A stretch of 64,000 nucleotides of DNA, from assembly GCF_003143555.1 (NCBI RefSeq), contig NZ_CP029347.1, forward strand, positions 1,612,001-1,676,000. The letters are read 5' to 3'. The translations under genes and the position numbers were made by a program. The DNA is from Saliniradius amylolyticus (lineage in GTDB: Bacteria; Pseudomonadota; Gammaproteobacteria; Enterobacterales; Alteromonadaceae). The notes beneath the pieces are model-generated. The model ran no database searches, had not been told where the DNA came from, and saw only the letters and a list, made by a program, of their open reading frames with translations. Positions 37,949 through 48,595 of the stretch are shown one piece after another (within the stretch, counting starts at the first letter, position 1; each line of letters begins with the position of its first letter).

Positions 37949-40921
37949 ATGAAAAGAATGCTAATCAATGCAACTCAACAAGAAGAGTTGCGTGTTGCCC
38001 TGGTAGATGGGCAGAAGCTTTACGATTTAGACATTGAAAGTCCCGGTCATGAGCAGAAAAAAGCCAATATCTACAAGGGCAAAATCACCCGAGTCGAGCC
38101 CAGTCTCGAAGCCGCCTTTGTCGATTATGGCGCCGACCGCCACGGCTTCCTCCCCTTAAAAGAAATCGCCCGCACTTACTTCCCCAAAAACTACACCTTC
38201 GATGGTCGCCCCAACATTAAAGAAGTGATTAAAGAAGGTCAGGAAGTCATTGTACAGGTTGATAAGGAAGAGCGCGGCCAGAAAGGCGCGGCCCTGACCA
38301 CCTTTATCAGCCTCGCGGGCAGCTATCTGGTATTAATGCCCAACAACCCTCGCGCCGGCGGAATCTCCCGACGCATTGAGGGGGATGAGCGTACCGAACT
38401 TAAAAGTGCCTTAAACAAGCTGAAACTGCCCGACGGCATGGGACTGATCGTTCGTACGGCCGGTGTGGGTAAATCCTACGAAGAGCTCGAGTGGGATCTG
38501 AGTGTATTGCTGACCCACTGGCAGGCCATTGAGGAAGTATCTAAGTCCCGCTCGGCGCCGTTCCTGATCCATCAGGAAAGCAACGTCATCGTGCGCGCCA
38601 TTCGTGATTATTTGCGCCGCGATATCGGCGAGATTCTGATCGACAACGAGAAGGTCTACAACCTGGCACAGCAGCATATCGAACTGGTCCGCCCCGATTT
38701 TGCGCAACGGGTTAAGCGCTACATCAGCGATGTGCCCATGTTCAATCACTATCAGGTAGAGAGTCAGATCGAGTCAGCCTTCCAACGGGAAGTGCGCTTA
38801 CCCTCTGGCGGTTCCATCGTTATCGATCAGACCGAAGCCCTGACCTCCATCGATATTAACTCCTCGCGCGCCACCAAAGGCGGCGACATTGAAGAAACGG
38901 CACTGAATACCAACTTGGAAGCCGCGGACGAAATCGCCCGCCAGCTACGTCTGCGCGACCTGGGCGGATTGTTTGTTATCGACTTTATCGATATGAGCCC
39001 GGTGCGCCACCAACGAGAAGTGGAAAAGCGTCTGAATGACGCCGTCCGTCAGGACAGAGCACGAGTTCAGCTGGGTCGTATTTCCCGTTTTGGTCTGTTG
39101 GAAATGTCCCGTCAGCGCCTGCGTCCGTCACTGGGTGAGTCAGCCTCCAATGTCTGCCCCCGCTGTAAGGGCCATGGCACGGTTCGTGGAACCGAATCTT
39201 TGGCGTTATCCGTATTGCGCTTACTGGAAGAGGAGGCCATTAAGGAAAACACCGGCCAAATCGAAGCTCAGGTGCCCGTATCCGTGGCTACCTACTTGTT
39301 GAATGAAAAGCGCGACTCGGTACGAGGCATCGAAAATCGTCACAATGTCAGTTTGCTGATCATCCCTAACCCGAATCTGGAAACCCCCAACTACCGCGTG
39401 TCCCGCCTGCGCTCCGATGAAGTGATCACCGAGGCCAGCTACAACCTGGAGTTGGATAAGGAAGCGCCTGAGCCGAGTGCCAGCACCCCATCTGAAATGG
39501 CCAAAAAGCGTGAAGAGCCTGCGTTGCAGGGTATGACAGCGCCCAAAAAAGCCGCTCCTCAGGTGGCGCAGCCTTCCCTGTTTGACCGAATTGTCAAATG
39601 GCTGAAGTCTCTGCTGGAATCGGAAGAGTCCACGCAGTCGTCCTCTACAGACTCCGGAAATGGACGCGGTCAGCAGCGCCGCCGCGGCGGCCGTCAACAA
39701 CAAGGCAACCGTGGTGGCCGTGGTCGCCAGCAAGATAATAAGGGTGGCAATAAGGACAACCGCCGGAAACCTGCGTCAGAGAAAAAAGCCGGTCCCGCCA
39801 AAGACAAGGCGGAGCCGAAGAAGCCTCAAAACCGGTCTAACAAAAAAGACCAGGCGCCAAAAACCGATAACAAACCAGAACAAGGCCCGAAGAACGCCGA
39901 GCAAAAGAGTAAGGCGCAACAGAATGTGGAACGCCGTCAGCGTCGGGATCGTCGCCGTTCGGTGCGCATTCAAACTGACGCAGAGACCGCCAGCCAAGCG
40001 GTAGAGGCCAAGAGCACTGACACAGAAGTCAACACGCCTGCGCCAGCCAAGAAAGAAAACGCGGCAGTGACCGAGCCTCAGGCCACTCAAACCCAAACTG
40101 AACAGGTTGAGACTCAGGCTCAGCAAGGCAACGACACTCAGGCAGAAAGCAACGAGAGCAAAGACAGCGGCCGTAACAGAAGCCGCCGTAGTCCTCGTCA
40201 TGCACGGGCATCGGGACAGCGTCGCCGTAAAGAGCAGCAACCTCAGGACACCGAAACGTCAGCCGAAGCTCAGTCTGAGAAGGCAGAGCCTTCCGCCAGT
40301 GAGCAGGCGTCTCAAGTGGAGAGCAAACCGCAAGTCCCTGCTTCTGAAGTAGAGTCTAAGCAAGCTCCCTCCCCGGCCAAACCAGATGCAAAGGCGAGCT
40401 CAAGTACTCAAACTGCTGAGACTGATACCCAGCCTGAACAGGGCGAATTTGCGCTGGAGCCTACTAAGCCGGAAGCGACACCCGAGGCACCTGCCAATAA
40501 GTCAGAAGAAGAACCTGTAGCTCAGGCAGAGACAGAGACGAGTGCAGCCGCCCAGGCTGAGCCCCAGAAGACCGACGACACTCAGGCTCCCGACGAGCAG
40601 CAGGCACCGCTGTTTAGCGAGTCAGAGGAGCAGCCTTCTGAGGTGACGGTCGACAAGGCATCTGACGCATCAAAAGCCAAAGCTGAAAGCAATGGAAAAG
40701 CTTCCGGTACTGAACGCAAAGAACGAGTGCCGGCGCGTTTTGTCTCTCGCCCCATGACTCGCCCTGAGTCAGTGGAGGGCGAGTTGCCTTCGATACAAAT
40801 TACCGGCATCGCCAATGACGCCCGCCCCGAGTTTGAAATCTCAGGTCTGGTGGCCTTGGGCAGTAAGGGACGCAGTCAGGCATCAGCCCCGGCAACCAAC
40901 CCGGCTAGCCAGGACAGTTAA
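37949..40921 (+). CDS. rne: Ribonuclease E
   Basis: A 990-residue endoribonuclease. The catalytic half (about 1-520) starts [18 protein letters not shown], almost the E. coli sequence, with an S1 domain, the DNase I-like active site Asp residues in [11 protein letters not shown] and [11 protein letters not shown], and the Zn-link CPRCKGHG. The second half is disordered and scaffolding: an amphipathic membrane-binding stretch [13 protein letters not shown] (about 543-557), Arg/Gly-rich RNA-binding blocks ([12 protein letters not shown]), and a long Glu/Gln-rich tail. [10 protein letters not shown] near the end resembles the PNPase-binding motif of E. coli. A terminator follows. Confidence 0.97.
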   Translation: MKRMLINATQQEELRVALVDGQKLYDLDIESPGHEQKKANIYKGKITRVEPSLEAAFVDYGADRHGFLPLKEIARTYFPKNYTFDGRPNIKEVIKEGQEVIVQVDKEERGQKGAALTTFISLAGSYLVLMPNNPRAGGISRRIEGDERTELKSALNKLKLPDGMGLIVRTAGVGKSYEELEWDLSVLLTHWQAIEEVSKSRSAPFLIHQESNVIVRAIRDYLRRDIGEILIDNEKVYNLAQQHIELVRPDFAQRVKRYISDVPMFNHYQVESQIESAFQREVRLPSGGSIVIDQTEALTSIDINSSRATKGGDIEETALNTNLEAADEIARQLRLRDLGGLFVIDFIDMSPVRHQREVEKRLNDAVRQDRARVQLGRISRFGLLEMSRQRLRPSLGESASNVCPRCKGHGTVRGTESLALSVLRLLEEEAIKENTGQIEAQVPVSVATYLLNEKRDSVRGIENRHNVSLLIIPNPNLETPNYRVSRLRSDEVITEASYNLELDKEAPEPSASTPSEMAKKREEPALQGMTAPKKAAPQVAQPSLFDRIVKWLKSLLESEESTQSSSTDSGNGRGQQRRRGGRQQQGNRGGRGRQQDNKGGNKDNRRKPASEKKAGPAKDKAEPKKPQNRSNKKDQAPKTDNKPEQGPKNAEQKSKAQQNVERRQRRDRRRSVRIQTDAETASQAVEAKSTDTEVNTPAPAKKENAAVTEPQATQTQTEQVETQAQQGNDTQAESNESKDSGRNRSRRSPRHARASGQRRRKEQQPQDTETSAEAQSEKAEPSASEQASQVESKPQVPASEVESKQAPSPAKPDAKASSSTQTAETDTQPEQGEFALEPTKPEATPEAPANKSEEEPVAQAETETSAAAQAEPQKTDDTQAPDEQQAPLFSESEEQPSEVTVDKASDASKAKAESNGKASGTERKERVPARFVSRPMTRPESVEGELPSIQITGIANDARPEFEISGLVALGSKGRSQASAPATNPASQDS

Positions 40922-40940
40922 ACGCTTCTGAGCTGTGACC

Positions 40941-40971
40941 AAAAAGGGCTGCCCGTAGGCAGCCCTTTTTT
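40941..40971. terminator. Bidirectional terminator between rne and pyrF
   Basis: AAAAAGGGCTGCC and GGCAGCCCTTTTTT form a perfect stem around CGTA, between the convergent rne and pyrF genes. T-runs are present on both sides. Confidence 0.92.
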
Positions 40972-40995
40972 AATGGGTAAATCTTCTTTGCCGAC

Positions 40996-41691
40996 CTAGG
41001 CGATAGACTGATTAATGGCCTTTAACGCCTGTACAGGATCGGCTGCCTGGGTAATCGGGCGACCAATCACCATATAGTCCACACCGGCTTCCATGGCCTC
41101 AGGCGGCGTCATCACCCGGCGCTGATCACCTTGTGCACTGCCGACAGGACGAATCCCGGGAGTGACCAGCTTAAACTGAGTGCCCAAATCCTCTTTCAGG
41201 ATCGCCGCTTCCTGCGCCGAACAAACAACACCGTCCAATCCCGCGTCCTGAGCCAGCTTAGCCAAATGTCGTACCTGTTCCTTGGGTGACGCACTGACGC
41301 CCGTTTCGGCCAAATCCTGTTCCGACATACTGGTCAGCACCGTGACCCCAATAAGGTAAGGCCGCTGCCCGCCAAAAACGTTTAACGCTTCGACCGCTGC
41401 CTGCATCATGCGGCTGCCACCACTGGCGTGGACATTAACCATCCAGACCCCCAGTTTGGCGGCGGCCGTCACCGCTTTGGCCACCGTATTGGGAATATCG
41501 TGAAATTTCAGATCCAAAAACACATCGAAGTTTCGGTCCACCAGAGCCTTAACAAAATCCGGACCAAAATAGGTAAACATCTCCTTGCCGACTTTCAGGC
41601 GGCATTCATCCGGAGATAACTGGTCGACAAAAGCGAGAGCCTTGTCCTTATCATCAAAATCCAGTGCGATTAATACCTTGGGTTCTTTCAA
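40996..41691 (-). CDS. pyrF: Orotidine 5'-phosphate decarboxylase
   Basis: A 231-residue TIM-barrel enzyme that makes UMP from OMP. The catalytic Lys-Asp network is in [14 protein letters not shown] and the phosphate loop in V-T-P-G-I-R-P. The start codon is TTG 41691; no ATG exists at the right place. Its GGAG binding site lies in the last codons of lapB, which stops two bases before it, so it is coupled to lapB. The lapA-lapB-pyrF order is as in E. coli. Confidence 0.96.
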   Translation of the reverse strand: MKEPKVLIALDFDDKDKALAFVDQLSPDECRLKVGKEMFTYFGPDFVKALVDRNFDVFLDLKFHDIPNTVAKAVTAAAKLGVWMVNVHASGGSRMMQAAVEALNVFGGQRPYLIGVTVLTSMSEQDLAETGVSASPKEQVRHLAKLAQDAGLDGVVCSAQEAAILKEDLGTQFKLVTPGIRPVGSAQGDQRRVMTPPEAMEAGVDYMVIGRPITQAADPVQALKAINQSIA

Positions 41692-41693
41692 GT

Positions 41694-42866
41694 TTATTCT
41701 CCATCTAAGCCTTTAATGGGTTTGACCACACCCCAGTGTTTACAAGACGGACACAGCCAATATACCTGCCGCCCAGAGAAGCCGCAGGAAGTGCATCGGT
41801 AGGTAGGGCGCTGTTGTAACTGTTCCCGGACCAGCTCCTGCAACAAGCTAAGTGTTTGGTCTACCTCACCGTTGCCATCACGACGGCTCAGTATCGCCAT
41901 CAAATTATAAAAACCTTTCATGGTGGGATGCTGGCGCAACTGGCGCAGTAAAAATTCCACCGCCTCAGACTCCTGTCCCTCCTCAGCCATTAACTCCACC
42001 CTGGCCAGATAGGCCGTGGCACACTGCTCATGATAGCTGTCCAGTATATGCCTGAGCGATTCCTTCGCCTGAGCATCCTGTCCAGCACAACGGGTCATCA
42101 ACGGAATCGCTTCAGACAGCCAGTCCACATCGCGACGAGGGACTTCTTCCAGGTAGCTCATCGCGGTGACGGGGTTATTCTGCTCGAGAGCTATCTTGCC
42201 CATGATCAACCAAGGACGAATGGCACGTTCATCGGCTAGTACCGCTTTTTGCAGTGCTTTCTCCGCTTTACTGACATCTCCTTTGCGCCAATCGATTGTT
42301 GCCTGTTCACAATAAAAATGCGCCAGCCTTTGGCATAGCTCCGCCGAATCACCATGGTGCTGTGCCATCTTTTCGGCCAGCTCTATCGCCCTCTCCCACT
42401 CTTTGGTGGTCTGGTAGATACTAAACAGTTGCTTTTGTGCGTCCAGATAGTACTTGTCACTGTCGAGCAACTGCAACGCCACGTTTTCAGCCTGTTCCAA
42501 AAAACCGGCCAGTAAGTAGTCCCGTCCCAGCTCTTTGAGCGCTGTTTCTCTTTGCGACTGGTTCAGTTGCACTTTTTCGACCAGGTTCTGGTGCAGCCGG
42601 ATAGCTCGGTCTAACTCACCACGATGGCGAAAAAAATTACCCATGGCGATATGGGTTTCGGCCGTATCGCTGTTGACATCGATCATCTTAATAAGGGTAT
42701 CGACAGCTTTATCCGGCTGATCAGACAGCAGGAAATTCAGTCCTTTATAGTAATGTCTGGATAGCAGTTTGGATTGCTTGCGCTGAGCCTGTCGCACACT
42801 GTTACGACCCATCACATAGCCGTAGCCTGCGGCAACGGGTAAAAGTAAAAACAGAAGCTCAAGCAT
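41694..42866 (-). CDS. lapB: Lipopolysaccharide assembly protein LapB (YciM)
   Basis: A 390-residue inner-membrane-anchored TPR protein that regulates LpxC degradation by FtsH and coordinates LPS assembly. An N-terminal transmembrane helix ([15 protein letters not shown]) is followed by about nine TPRs and a C-terminal rubredoxin-type metal knuckle pair [11 protein letters not shown] and C-P-S-C-K-H-W-G. Normal length (E. coli 389). It lies nine bases after lapA and directly before pyrF. Confidence 0.96.
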   Translation of the reverse strand: MLELLFLLLPVAAGYGYVMGRNSVRQAQRKQSKLLSRHYYKGLNFLLSDQPDKAVDTLIKMIDVNSDTAETHIAMGNFFRHRGELDRAIRLHQNLVEKVQLNQSQRETALKELGRDYLLAGFLEQAENVALQLLDSDKYYLDAQKQLFSIYQTTKEWERAIELAEKMAQHHGDSAELCQRLAHFYCEQATIDWRKGDVSKAEKALQKAVLADERAIRPWLIMGKIALEQNNPVTAMSYLEEVPRRDVDWLSEAIPLMTRCAGQDAQAKESLRHILDSYHEQCATAYLARVELMAEEGQESEAVEFLLRQLRQHPTMKGFYNLMAILSRRDGNGEVDQTLSLLQELVREQLQQRPTYRCTSCGFSGRQVYWLCPSCKHWGVVKPIKGLDGE

Positions 42867-42875
42867 GAGACCGGT

Positions 42876-43133
42876 CTACGAATCCTTGTCGGCGTGGCTG
42901 GTCTTATGACTCTGGCGTAAGGCTTTCCATTTGGATCGCATGGCCAGGAGGGTACTGAAAACGGCCATGACTATTACACCGAAGAAAAAGCATACCGCCA
43001 TCAGACTGGAAAGGCGTAATTCTGACTGGGCAATGAGGTAATTGACACTGACCAGTTGATCATTCTGTGCCCCCAACGCCAGGGCGATAATAAATACCAT
43101 TACGGCAATAAGCAGGGTCAGTATCGCTTTCAA
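42876..43133 (-). CDS. lapA: Lipopolysaccharide assembly protein LapA (YciS, DUF1049)
   Basis: An 85-residue membrane protein with two transmembrane helices (I-L-T-L-L-I-A-V-M-V-F-I-I-A-L-A-L-G-A and L-M-A-V-C-F-F-F-G-V-I-V-M-A-V) around the conserved Q-N-x-Q-x-V-x-V-N-Y-L motif (A-Q-N-D-Q-L-V-S-V-N-Y-L). It acts with LapB in LPS export control. The start is TTG 43133 with a good GGAG binding site seven bases away. It is separated from ihfB by a terminator, so its promoter lies in the 80 bases behind that. Confidence 0.94.
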   Translation of the reverse strand: MKAILTLLIAVMVFIIALALGAQNDQLVSVNYLIAQSELRLSSLMAVCFFFGVIVMAVFSTLLAMRSKWKALRQSHKTSHADKDS

Positions 43134-43180
43134 GGGTCACTCCGGTCCGTTGGCTAGACTATAGGTTATCAGAAACGATA

Positions 43181-43212
43181 AAAAAACGGCACTCCTGAGG
43201 AATGCCGTTTTT
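43181..43212 (-). terminator. Intrinsic terminator downstream of ihfB
   Basis: The stem AAAAACGGCA/TGCCGTTTTT lies about 15 bases after the ihfB stop; on the minus strand it is followed by a T-run. Confidence 0.88.
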
Positions 43213-43226
43213 ACTATCTTTGCGAG

Positions 43227-43514
43227 TTATTCAGCAATGCTGTCGACACGCTCCCGAAGTTCTTTGCCGGGTTTAAAGTGGGGGACGTACTTGCCGTCTA
43301 ACTCCACCTTTTCCCCCGTTTTCGGATTCCGGCCTACGCGCGGTGCGCGATAATGCAATGAAAAGCTGCCAAACCCACGAATCTCAATGCGGTCACCCTT
43401 TTGCAGAGTCTGAGCCATCATTTCCAGTAATTCCTTAATGGACGATTCGACATCCTTTGCCGCCATATGACTGGCTTTATAAGCCAGTCTATCGATCAAT
43501 TCGGATTTGGTCAT
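43227..43514 (-). CDS. ihfB: Integration host factor subunit beta
   Basis: A 95-residue HU/IHF-fold DNA-bending protein, partner of IhfA. The beta-ribbon arm carries the intercalating proline in [13 protein letters not shown]. The frame runs eight codons further upstream, but ATG 43514 has a strong GAGG and gives the family start [10 protein letters not shown]. It lies 53 bases after rpsA; that gap contains a perfect GGAGGCC/GGCCTCC hairpin (43544-43561) without T-run, which may uncouple or stabilise the two messages. Confidence 0.97.
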   Translation of the reverse strand: MTKSELIDRLAYKASHMAAKDVESSIKELLEMMAQTLQKGDRIEIRGFGSFSLHYRAPRVGRNPKTGEKVELDGKYVPHFKPGKELRERVDSIAE

Positions 43515-43567
43515 AGCAACCTCTCTAAGCCGTGGCATCGACGAGGAGGCCGTGGCCTCCTACATCA

Positions 43568-45241
43568 TTACTCTTCGCCTTTCGCTGCTTTAAAGGCTTC
43601 GGCCATCGCGTTAGAGAAACCAGAATCGTCTTGCTGGTTCACTTTCTCAATGGCTTCTTTCTCTTCGGCCTGGTCTTTGGCTCTGACAGACAGGCTGATG
43701 TTGCGGTTCTTACGATCCACACCCACAACCTTCGCTTCGATACTTTCGCCTTCACTCACTTCAGTGCTGGCGTCTTCGATGCGATGAGTGGCCAGGTCAG
43801 CAACACGAATGTAGCCTTCCACTTCTTCAGCCAGTTTCACCGTCACACCCTTGGCATCAACAGCGCTCACTGTACCTGTAACGATAGTACCTTTCTTGTT
43901 TTCTGCCAGATAGTTATTGAACGGATCTTCTTCGATCTGTTTAACACCCAGAGAAATACGCTCACGCTCAGGGTCGACTTGCAGAACGATGGCCGAGATC
44001 TCGTCACCTTTCTTGTAGTCGCGAACAGCTTCTTCGCCTGGCTTATTCCAGGAGATGTCAGACAGGTGTACCAGACCATCGATACCGCCTTCCAGGCCGA
44101 TAAAGATACCGAAATCGGTGATGGACTTGATCTTACCAGTAACCTTGTCGCCTTTGCTGTGAGACTTAGCAAACTCTTCCCAAGGGTTTGGCTTGCACTG
44201 TTTCAGACCCAGAGAAATACGACGACGTTCTTCGTCGATTTCCAGAACCATAACTTCAACAGAATCACCCAGGTTAACCACTTTAGAGGGGTGGATGTTC
44301 TTGTTGGTCCAATCCATTTCAGACACGTGAACCAGACCTTCTACGCCGTCTTCGATCTCAACGAAGCAGCCATAGTCTGTCAGGTTTGTGACCTGACCGG
44401 TCAGTTTAGTGCCTTCTGGATAACGCTCGGAGATATCAGTCCAAGGATCGTTACCCATTTGCTTCATACCCAGAGAAACGCGCTGTTTCTCACGGTCAAA
44501 CTTCAATACTTTAACCTGAATCTCGTCGCCCACATTGACGATCTCGCTTGGGTGCTTAACGCGTTTCCAAGCCATGTCAGTGATGTGCAGCAGGCCATCT
44601 ACGCCGCCCAGGTCAACGAACGCACCGTAGTCGGTCAGGTTCTTAACGATACCCTTAACTTCATGACCTTCTTCCAGAGTGGCCAGCAGTTGTTCACGCT
44701 CAGCACTGTTCTCTGCTTCGATAACCGCACGACGAGAAACAACAACGTTGTTGCGCTTGGCATCCAGCTTGATCACTTTAAAGTCAAGCTCTTTACCTTC
44801 CAGGTGAGTGGTGTCACGCACAGGACGCACGTCAACCAAAGAGCCTGGCAGGAAGGCGCGAACGGAGTTCACTTCAACGGTGAAACCACCTTTCACCTTA
44901 CCGTTGATCACACCTTTAATGGTTTCTTTGTCTTCGTAAGCTTTTTCCAGCTCCAACCAAGCTTCATGACGCTTGGCTTTTTCGCGGGACAGAATGGTTT
45001 CACCGAAACCGTCTTCTACCGCGTCCAGTGCCACATCGACTTGATCGCCCACGGCGATCTCCAATTCTCCATCGGCGCCTTTGAATTGGTCGGCCGGTAC
45101 GGCACTCTCAGACTTAAGACCCGCGTCAACCAGGACGATGTCTTTATCGATTGCAACCACAGTTCCTTTTACGATGGAACCGGGACGAGTCTCAAGCTGT
45201 TTTAAACTTTCTTCAAAAAGTTCTGCAAAATTTTCAGTCAT
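43568..45241 (-). CDS. rpsA: 30S ribosomal protein S1
   Basis: A 557-residue protein, the same length as E. coli S1, with six S1 (OB-fold) domains that bind mRNA; repeats of the form K-G-x-V-x-x-x-x-D-x-G-x-F-V are seen (for example [15 protein letters not shown]). ATG 45241 starts [12 protein letters not shown]; the 11 extra codons upstream are not conserved. No Shine-Dalgarno sequence precedes the ATG, as in E. coli, where S1 represses its own translation. It lies between cmk and ihfB, the classical order. Confidence 0.98.
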   Translation of the reverse strand: MTENFAELFEESLKQLETRPGSIVKGTVVAIDKDIVLVDAGLKSESAVPADQFKGADGELEIAVGDQVDVALDAVEDGFGETILSREKAKRHEAWLELEKAYEDKETIKGVINGKVKGGFTVEVNSVRAFLPGSLVDVRPVRDTTHLEGKELDFKVIKLDAKRNNVVVSRRAVIEAENSAEREQLLATLEEGHEVKGIVKNLTDYGAFVDLGGVDGLLHITDMAWKRVKHPSEIVNVGDEIQVKVLKFDREKQRVSLGMKQMGNDPWTDISERYPEGTKLTGQVTNLTDYGCFVEIEDGVEGLVHVSEMDWTNKNIHPSKVVNLGDSVEVMVLEIDEERRRISLGLKQCKPNPWEEFAKSHSKGDKVTGKIKSITDFGIFIGLEGGIDGLVHLSDISWNKPGEEAVRDYKKGDEISAIVLQVDPERERISLGVKQIEEDPFNNYLAENKKGTIVTGTVSAVDAKGVTVKLAEEVEGYIRVADLATHRIEDASTEVSEGESIEAKVVGVDRKNRNISLSVRAKDQAEEKEAIEKVNQQDDSGFSNAMAEAFKAAKGEE

Positions 45242-45347
45242 AATGATAAGAAATAAACTTAAATGGACATCCACTCAGCATTCCCGCTAATGTGGGGTTG
45301 TTCAAATTGGCCTGATCTTTCCTTTTTTCAGGCGTTTCCTGCCAGTT

Positions 45348-46028
45348 TCAGTCTTTTGACAAGCGATTCTCGGCATGAGCCAAAACCGCATCAAAGACTT
45401 GCTCAATGCTGAGTTCGGTAGAATCCAGCACTAAGGCATCTTCAGCCGGCACCAAAGGGGCTACTGAACGGTTCATATCCCGTTCATCGCGGGCTTTTAT
45501 GTCGGCCAAAAGGCGGTCAATGCTAACATCGTGCCCCGCCTCTTTCAACTGATTATAGCGCCGCTCGGCCCGTTCTTCCGCGCTGGCGGTCAAAAACACC
45601 TTGACCTCCGCCGAGGGGAACACGACGGTGCCCATATCGCGGCCATCGGCGACCAGTCCCGGCTCATCGCGAAAACCACGTTGACGACGTAACAGAGCCT
45701 CACGAACCTGAGGCAGAGACGCCACCTGAGAAGCCACAGCCCCGACCTCTTCAGTACGGATAGAGTCGGTCACATCCTCTCCTTCCAGTACGATACGAGT
45801 CCCCTCTTCAGAGGCTTCGAAATGCACGTCGAGCCCTGCTGCCAGAGGCGACAATGCCTGTTCATCGGTAGGGTCGATCTGATGGTGAATAGAGGCGACA
45901 GCGAGCACCCGATAGATGGCACCGCTATCGAGAAAATGCCAGCCTAAATGCTTGGCCAAACTGGTGCTGAGCGTTCCTTTGCCTGCGCCGCTGGGGCCAT
46001 CAACGGTGATGACAGGTGCTGCTTGCAT
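45348..46028 (-). CDS. cmk: Cytidylate kinase
   Basis: About 226 residues; phosphorylates CMP and dCMP. The P-loop is [12 protein letters not shown], and the CMP-binding insert and [11 protein letters not shown] motif are present. The frame also opens with ATG 46040, but the GGAG just before ATG 46028 and the E. coli start (M-T-A-I-A-P-V-I-T-I-D-G against [11 protein letters not shown]) favour the second. It lies between aroA and rpsA. Confidence 0.95.
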   Translation of the reverse strand: MQAAPVITVDGPSGAGKGTLSTSLAKHLGWHFLDSGAIYRVLAVASIHHQIDPTDEQALSPLAAGLDVHFEASEEGTRIVLEGEDVTDSIRTEEVGAVASQVASLPQVREALLRRQRGFRDEPGLVADGRDMGTVVFPSAEVKVFLTASAEERAERRYNQLKEAGHDVSIDRLLADIKARDERDMNRSVAPLVPAEDALVLDSTELSIEQVFDAVLAHAENRLSKD

Positions 46029-46136
46029 GCTTTCTCCCATAAAGCTAATGAGTGGCTTAAAATCGCGCGCAATTATACGCCTTCACTCACCTAAAGCAAT
46101 GCAAGCAACACCTTGTTACCATTTGCCTGATCCAGC

Positions 46137-47423
46137 TCAACGTTCGTGACAGATCGTTTTTAGCCGTTCAAAGTAGTCGGGAAAGGTCTTAGCGGTGCAG
46201 CCCGGATCGTTAATGGTCACCGCTGTGTCGGACAAGGCCACCAGAGAAAAGCACATGGCGATGCGATGATCGTTATAGGTATCAATAGCGGCGTGCTTAA
46301 TCGCCTCGGGCGGCGTTATCTCGATAAAGTCCTCGCCTTCAATCACCTCAGCGCCCACTTTTCGAAGTTCTGCCGCCATGGCGGCCAACCGGTCGGTCTC
46401 CTTGACTCGCCAGTTATAAATATTACGAATGGCGGTTTTACCTTCTGCAAAAAGAGCCGCTGTCCCAATGGTCATGGCCGCATCGGGAATATGATTCATA
46501 TCCATATCTACGGCTTTGAGCGGCGCACCGGTCACCTGAATATAATCCGGCCCCCACTGGATCTCAGCGCCCATTTTTTCCAGTACCAACGCAAAGTCTT
46601 TATCGCCCTGAATACTGTCACTGCCAATACCGGTCACCTTAACGGTACCGCCTTTAATCGCACCGGCGGCCAGGAAATAAGACGCCGACGAGGCATCGCC
46701 TTCTACCAGAAACTGCCCTGGTGAACGATAAGTCTGTCCGCCTGAGATCTCAAAGCGCTGATAGTCGTGATTGTTTACCTGAACGCCGAATTTGGCCATG
46801 GTATCCAGGGTAATGTCGATATAAGGTTTGGACACCAGCTCACCAACAATCTCGATCTCGGTGGTATCTTCAAACAGCGGCGCAGCCATTAAAACCGCGG
46901 TCAAAAACTGGCTTGAAACACTGCCATCTACCTGAATATGGCCGCCTTTAAGGCCCTGTCCGGCAATCTTCAGCGGCGGATAGGCATCGTTTTTCAGATA
47001 GTCAATCTGCGCACCAGCCTGATGTAAGGCATCGACCAGAGCGCCGATGGGGCGCTCTTCCATACGTGGCTCGCCAGTCAGCTCAAACTCTCCAACAGAG
47101 GCTGCCAATGCTGCACACAGGGGGCGCATGGCGGTCCCCGCGTTACCCAAAAACAGGCTCTGCGGCGTGGATACCTTAAACGCACCGCCTAACCCCGTAA
47201 CGGTGCAACGGGTCTTATCCTCACTCAGCTGATAATCCACACCGAGCTGTTTTAAGGCTGCCAGCATATGACGAATGTCGTCACTGTCGAGCAGGTTGGT
47301 CAGCGTCGTCTCCCCCGACGCCAGAGCCGCCAGCAGCAAGGCTCGATTCGACAGGCTCTTGGACCCGGGAACATTTACCGTGCCATCAATGCGCGCAATG
47401 GGCTTGAGTGTCAGTTGTTCCAT
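46137..47423 (-). CDS. aroA: 3-phosphoshikimate 1-carboxyvinyltransferase (EPSP synthase)
   Basis: A 428-residue shikimate-pathway enzyme. The binding motifs are [16 protein letters not shown] (PEP and glyphosate loop), [16 protein letters not shown] (phosphoshikimate) and [12 protein letters not shown]. The Gly in N-A-G-T-A-M-R is intact, which makes it a class I, glyphosate-sensitive type by family rule. It shares one base with the serC stop. Confidence 0.97.
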   Translation of the reverse strand: MEQLTLKPIARIDGTVNVPGSKSLSNRALLLAALASGETTLTNLLDSDDIRHMLAALKQLGVDYQLSEDKTRCTVTGLGGAFKVSTPQSLFLGNAGTAMRPLCAALAASVGEFELTGEPRMEERPIGALVDALHQAGAQIDYLKNDAYPPLKIAGQGLKGGHIQVDGSVSSQFLTAVLMAAPLFEDTTEIEIVGELVSKPYIDITLDTMAKFGVQVNNHDYQRFEISGGQTYRSPGQFLVEGDASSASYFLAAGAIKGGTVKVTGIGSDSIQGDKDFALVLEKMGAEIQWGPDYIQVTGAPLKAVDMDMNHIPDAAMTIGTAALFAEGKTAIRNIYNWRVKETDRLAAMAAELRKVGAEVIEGEDFIEITPPEAIKHAAIDTYNDHRIAMCFSLVALSDTAVTINDPGCTAKTFPDYFERLKTICHER

Positions 47424-48508
47424 CAGCCCATCCTCTTTTCAAAATCTTGCATAAAGTCCACTAAAGCCTGAACACCTTCCAAAGGCATGGCGTTATAGAT
47501 AGAAGCGCGCATTCCGCCGACGCTTCGATGACCTTTCAGGGCTTTCAGTCCAGCCGCCTCAGCCTGAGACAGAAACGCGTTATCCAACTCCGGCTTTGCA
47601 AGCTGAAACGGAATATTCATCCGCGAGCGATAGCGAGGCACAATACGATTAACATAAAAGTCTGAACCATCGATGGCCTGATACAGCAGCGCTGACTTCT
47701 TCTGGCTCAACTTTTCCATAGTCTCCACGCCCCCCTGCTCTTTCAGCCATTCGAATACCAGTCCGGCCAGATACCAGGCATAGGTGGGCGGCGTATTGAA
47801 CATGGAACCGTGTTCGGCAAGCGTCTGATAATGCAAAATGGAAGGAACATCCTGACGGGCTTTATCCAATAAGTCCTCGCGCACAATCACCACCGATAAT
47901 CCCGAAGGGCCGATGTTTTTCTGCGCACCGGCGTAAATCACGCCAAAACGGCTCACATCCACAGGCCGGGACAAGATATTGGATGACATATCGGCGACTA
48001 AAGGCACACTGCCGGTATCCGGCACAAAGTCCAGTTCGATACCGTCGACCGTTTCATTGTCACAATAATGGAAAAAGGCTGCTGCCGGATCTAACTGCCA
48101 GCGGGCGCTGTCCGGGATACCCTTAAGCCCCTCGTGTTCGCTTTGCTCGGCGACCACCGACGGGTGTAAGAAGCGTTCCCCTTCTTTTACCGCCGCCTTA
48201 GACCAGGAGCCGGTAACCAGATAATCAGCTTTATCATTGGCGTGTGACAGGTTCTGCGGTACGGCAGCAAACTGGCCCCGACCGCCCCCATGGGTAAACA
48301 GTACCTTATAGTTATCTGGCACCTGCAATAGTTCGCGCAAGTCGGCTTCGGCCTTTTCCGCCAACGCCACAAAATCTTTGCTGCGGTGGCTGAGTTCCAT
48401 GACCGAACAGCCATGGCCGCGCCAGTCTAAGAACTCACTTTGAGCTTGCTGCATCACAGGCTCTGGCAACATGGCCGGACCTGCACAAAAGTTATATACC
48501 TTGGTCAT
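47423..48508 (-). CDS. serC: Phosphoserine aminotransferase
   Basis: A 361-residue PLP enzyme of serine and pyridoxal phosphate synthesis. The PLP lysine is in [13 protein letters not shown]. The N-terminus [12 protein letters not shown] and the C-terminal [21 protein letters not shown] are family signatures. It lies between gyrA and aroA; serC-aroA forms one operon as in E. coli. Strong hairpins separate it from gyrA. Confidence 0.97.
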   Translation of the reverse strand: MTKVYNFCAGPAMLPEPVMQQAQSEFLDWRGHGCSVMELSHRSKDFVALAEKAEADLRELLQVPDNYKVLFTHGGGRGQFAAVPQNLSHANDKADYLVTGSWSKAAVKEGERFLHPSVVAEQSEHEGLKGIPDSARWQLDPAAAFFHYCDNETVDGIELDFVPDTGSVPLVADMSSNILSRPVDVSRFGVIYAGAQKNIGPSGLSVVIVREDLLDKARQDVPSILHYQTLAEHGSMFNTPPTYAWYLAGLVFEWLKEQGGVETMEKLSQKKSALLYQAIDGSDFYVNRIVPRYRSRMNIPFQLAKPELDNAFLSQAEAAGLKALKGHRSVGGMRASIYNAMPLEGVQALVDFMQDFEKRMG

Positions 48509-48527
48509 TGAGATTGACTTCCTAAAC

Positions 48528-48591
48528 CAAAACGAGCGGCCACCAAAGCGCCGCTCGTTATCAATTACAGAAGCGCAGCCTGAGGCTGCGC
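48528..48591 (-). terminator. Two tandem hairpins between gyrA and serC, probable gyrA terminator
   Basis: Close to the gyrA stop is a perfect stem GCGCAGCC/GGCTGCGC around TGA (48573-48591) without T-run. After it comes AACGAGCGGC/GCCGCTCGTT (48531-48559), which on the minus strand is followed by TTTT. The pair should stop most gyrA transcripts before serC. Confidence 0.7.
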
Positions 48592-48595
48592 CGGC

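Noticed and set aside
43532-45205. A 557-codon open frame on the plus strand, as long as a real gene
   Set aside because: It lies exactly opposite rpsA. The highly biased codon use of rpsA leaves the opposite frame open, and the translation is low in complexity with no known motif.
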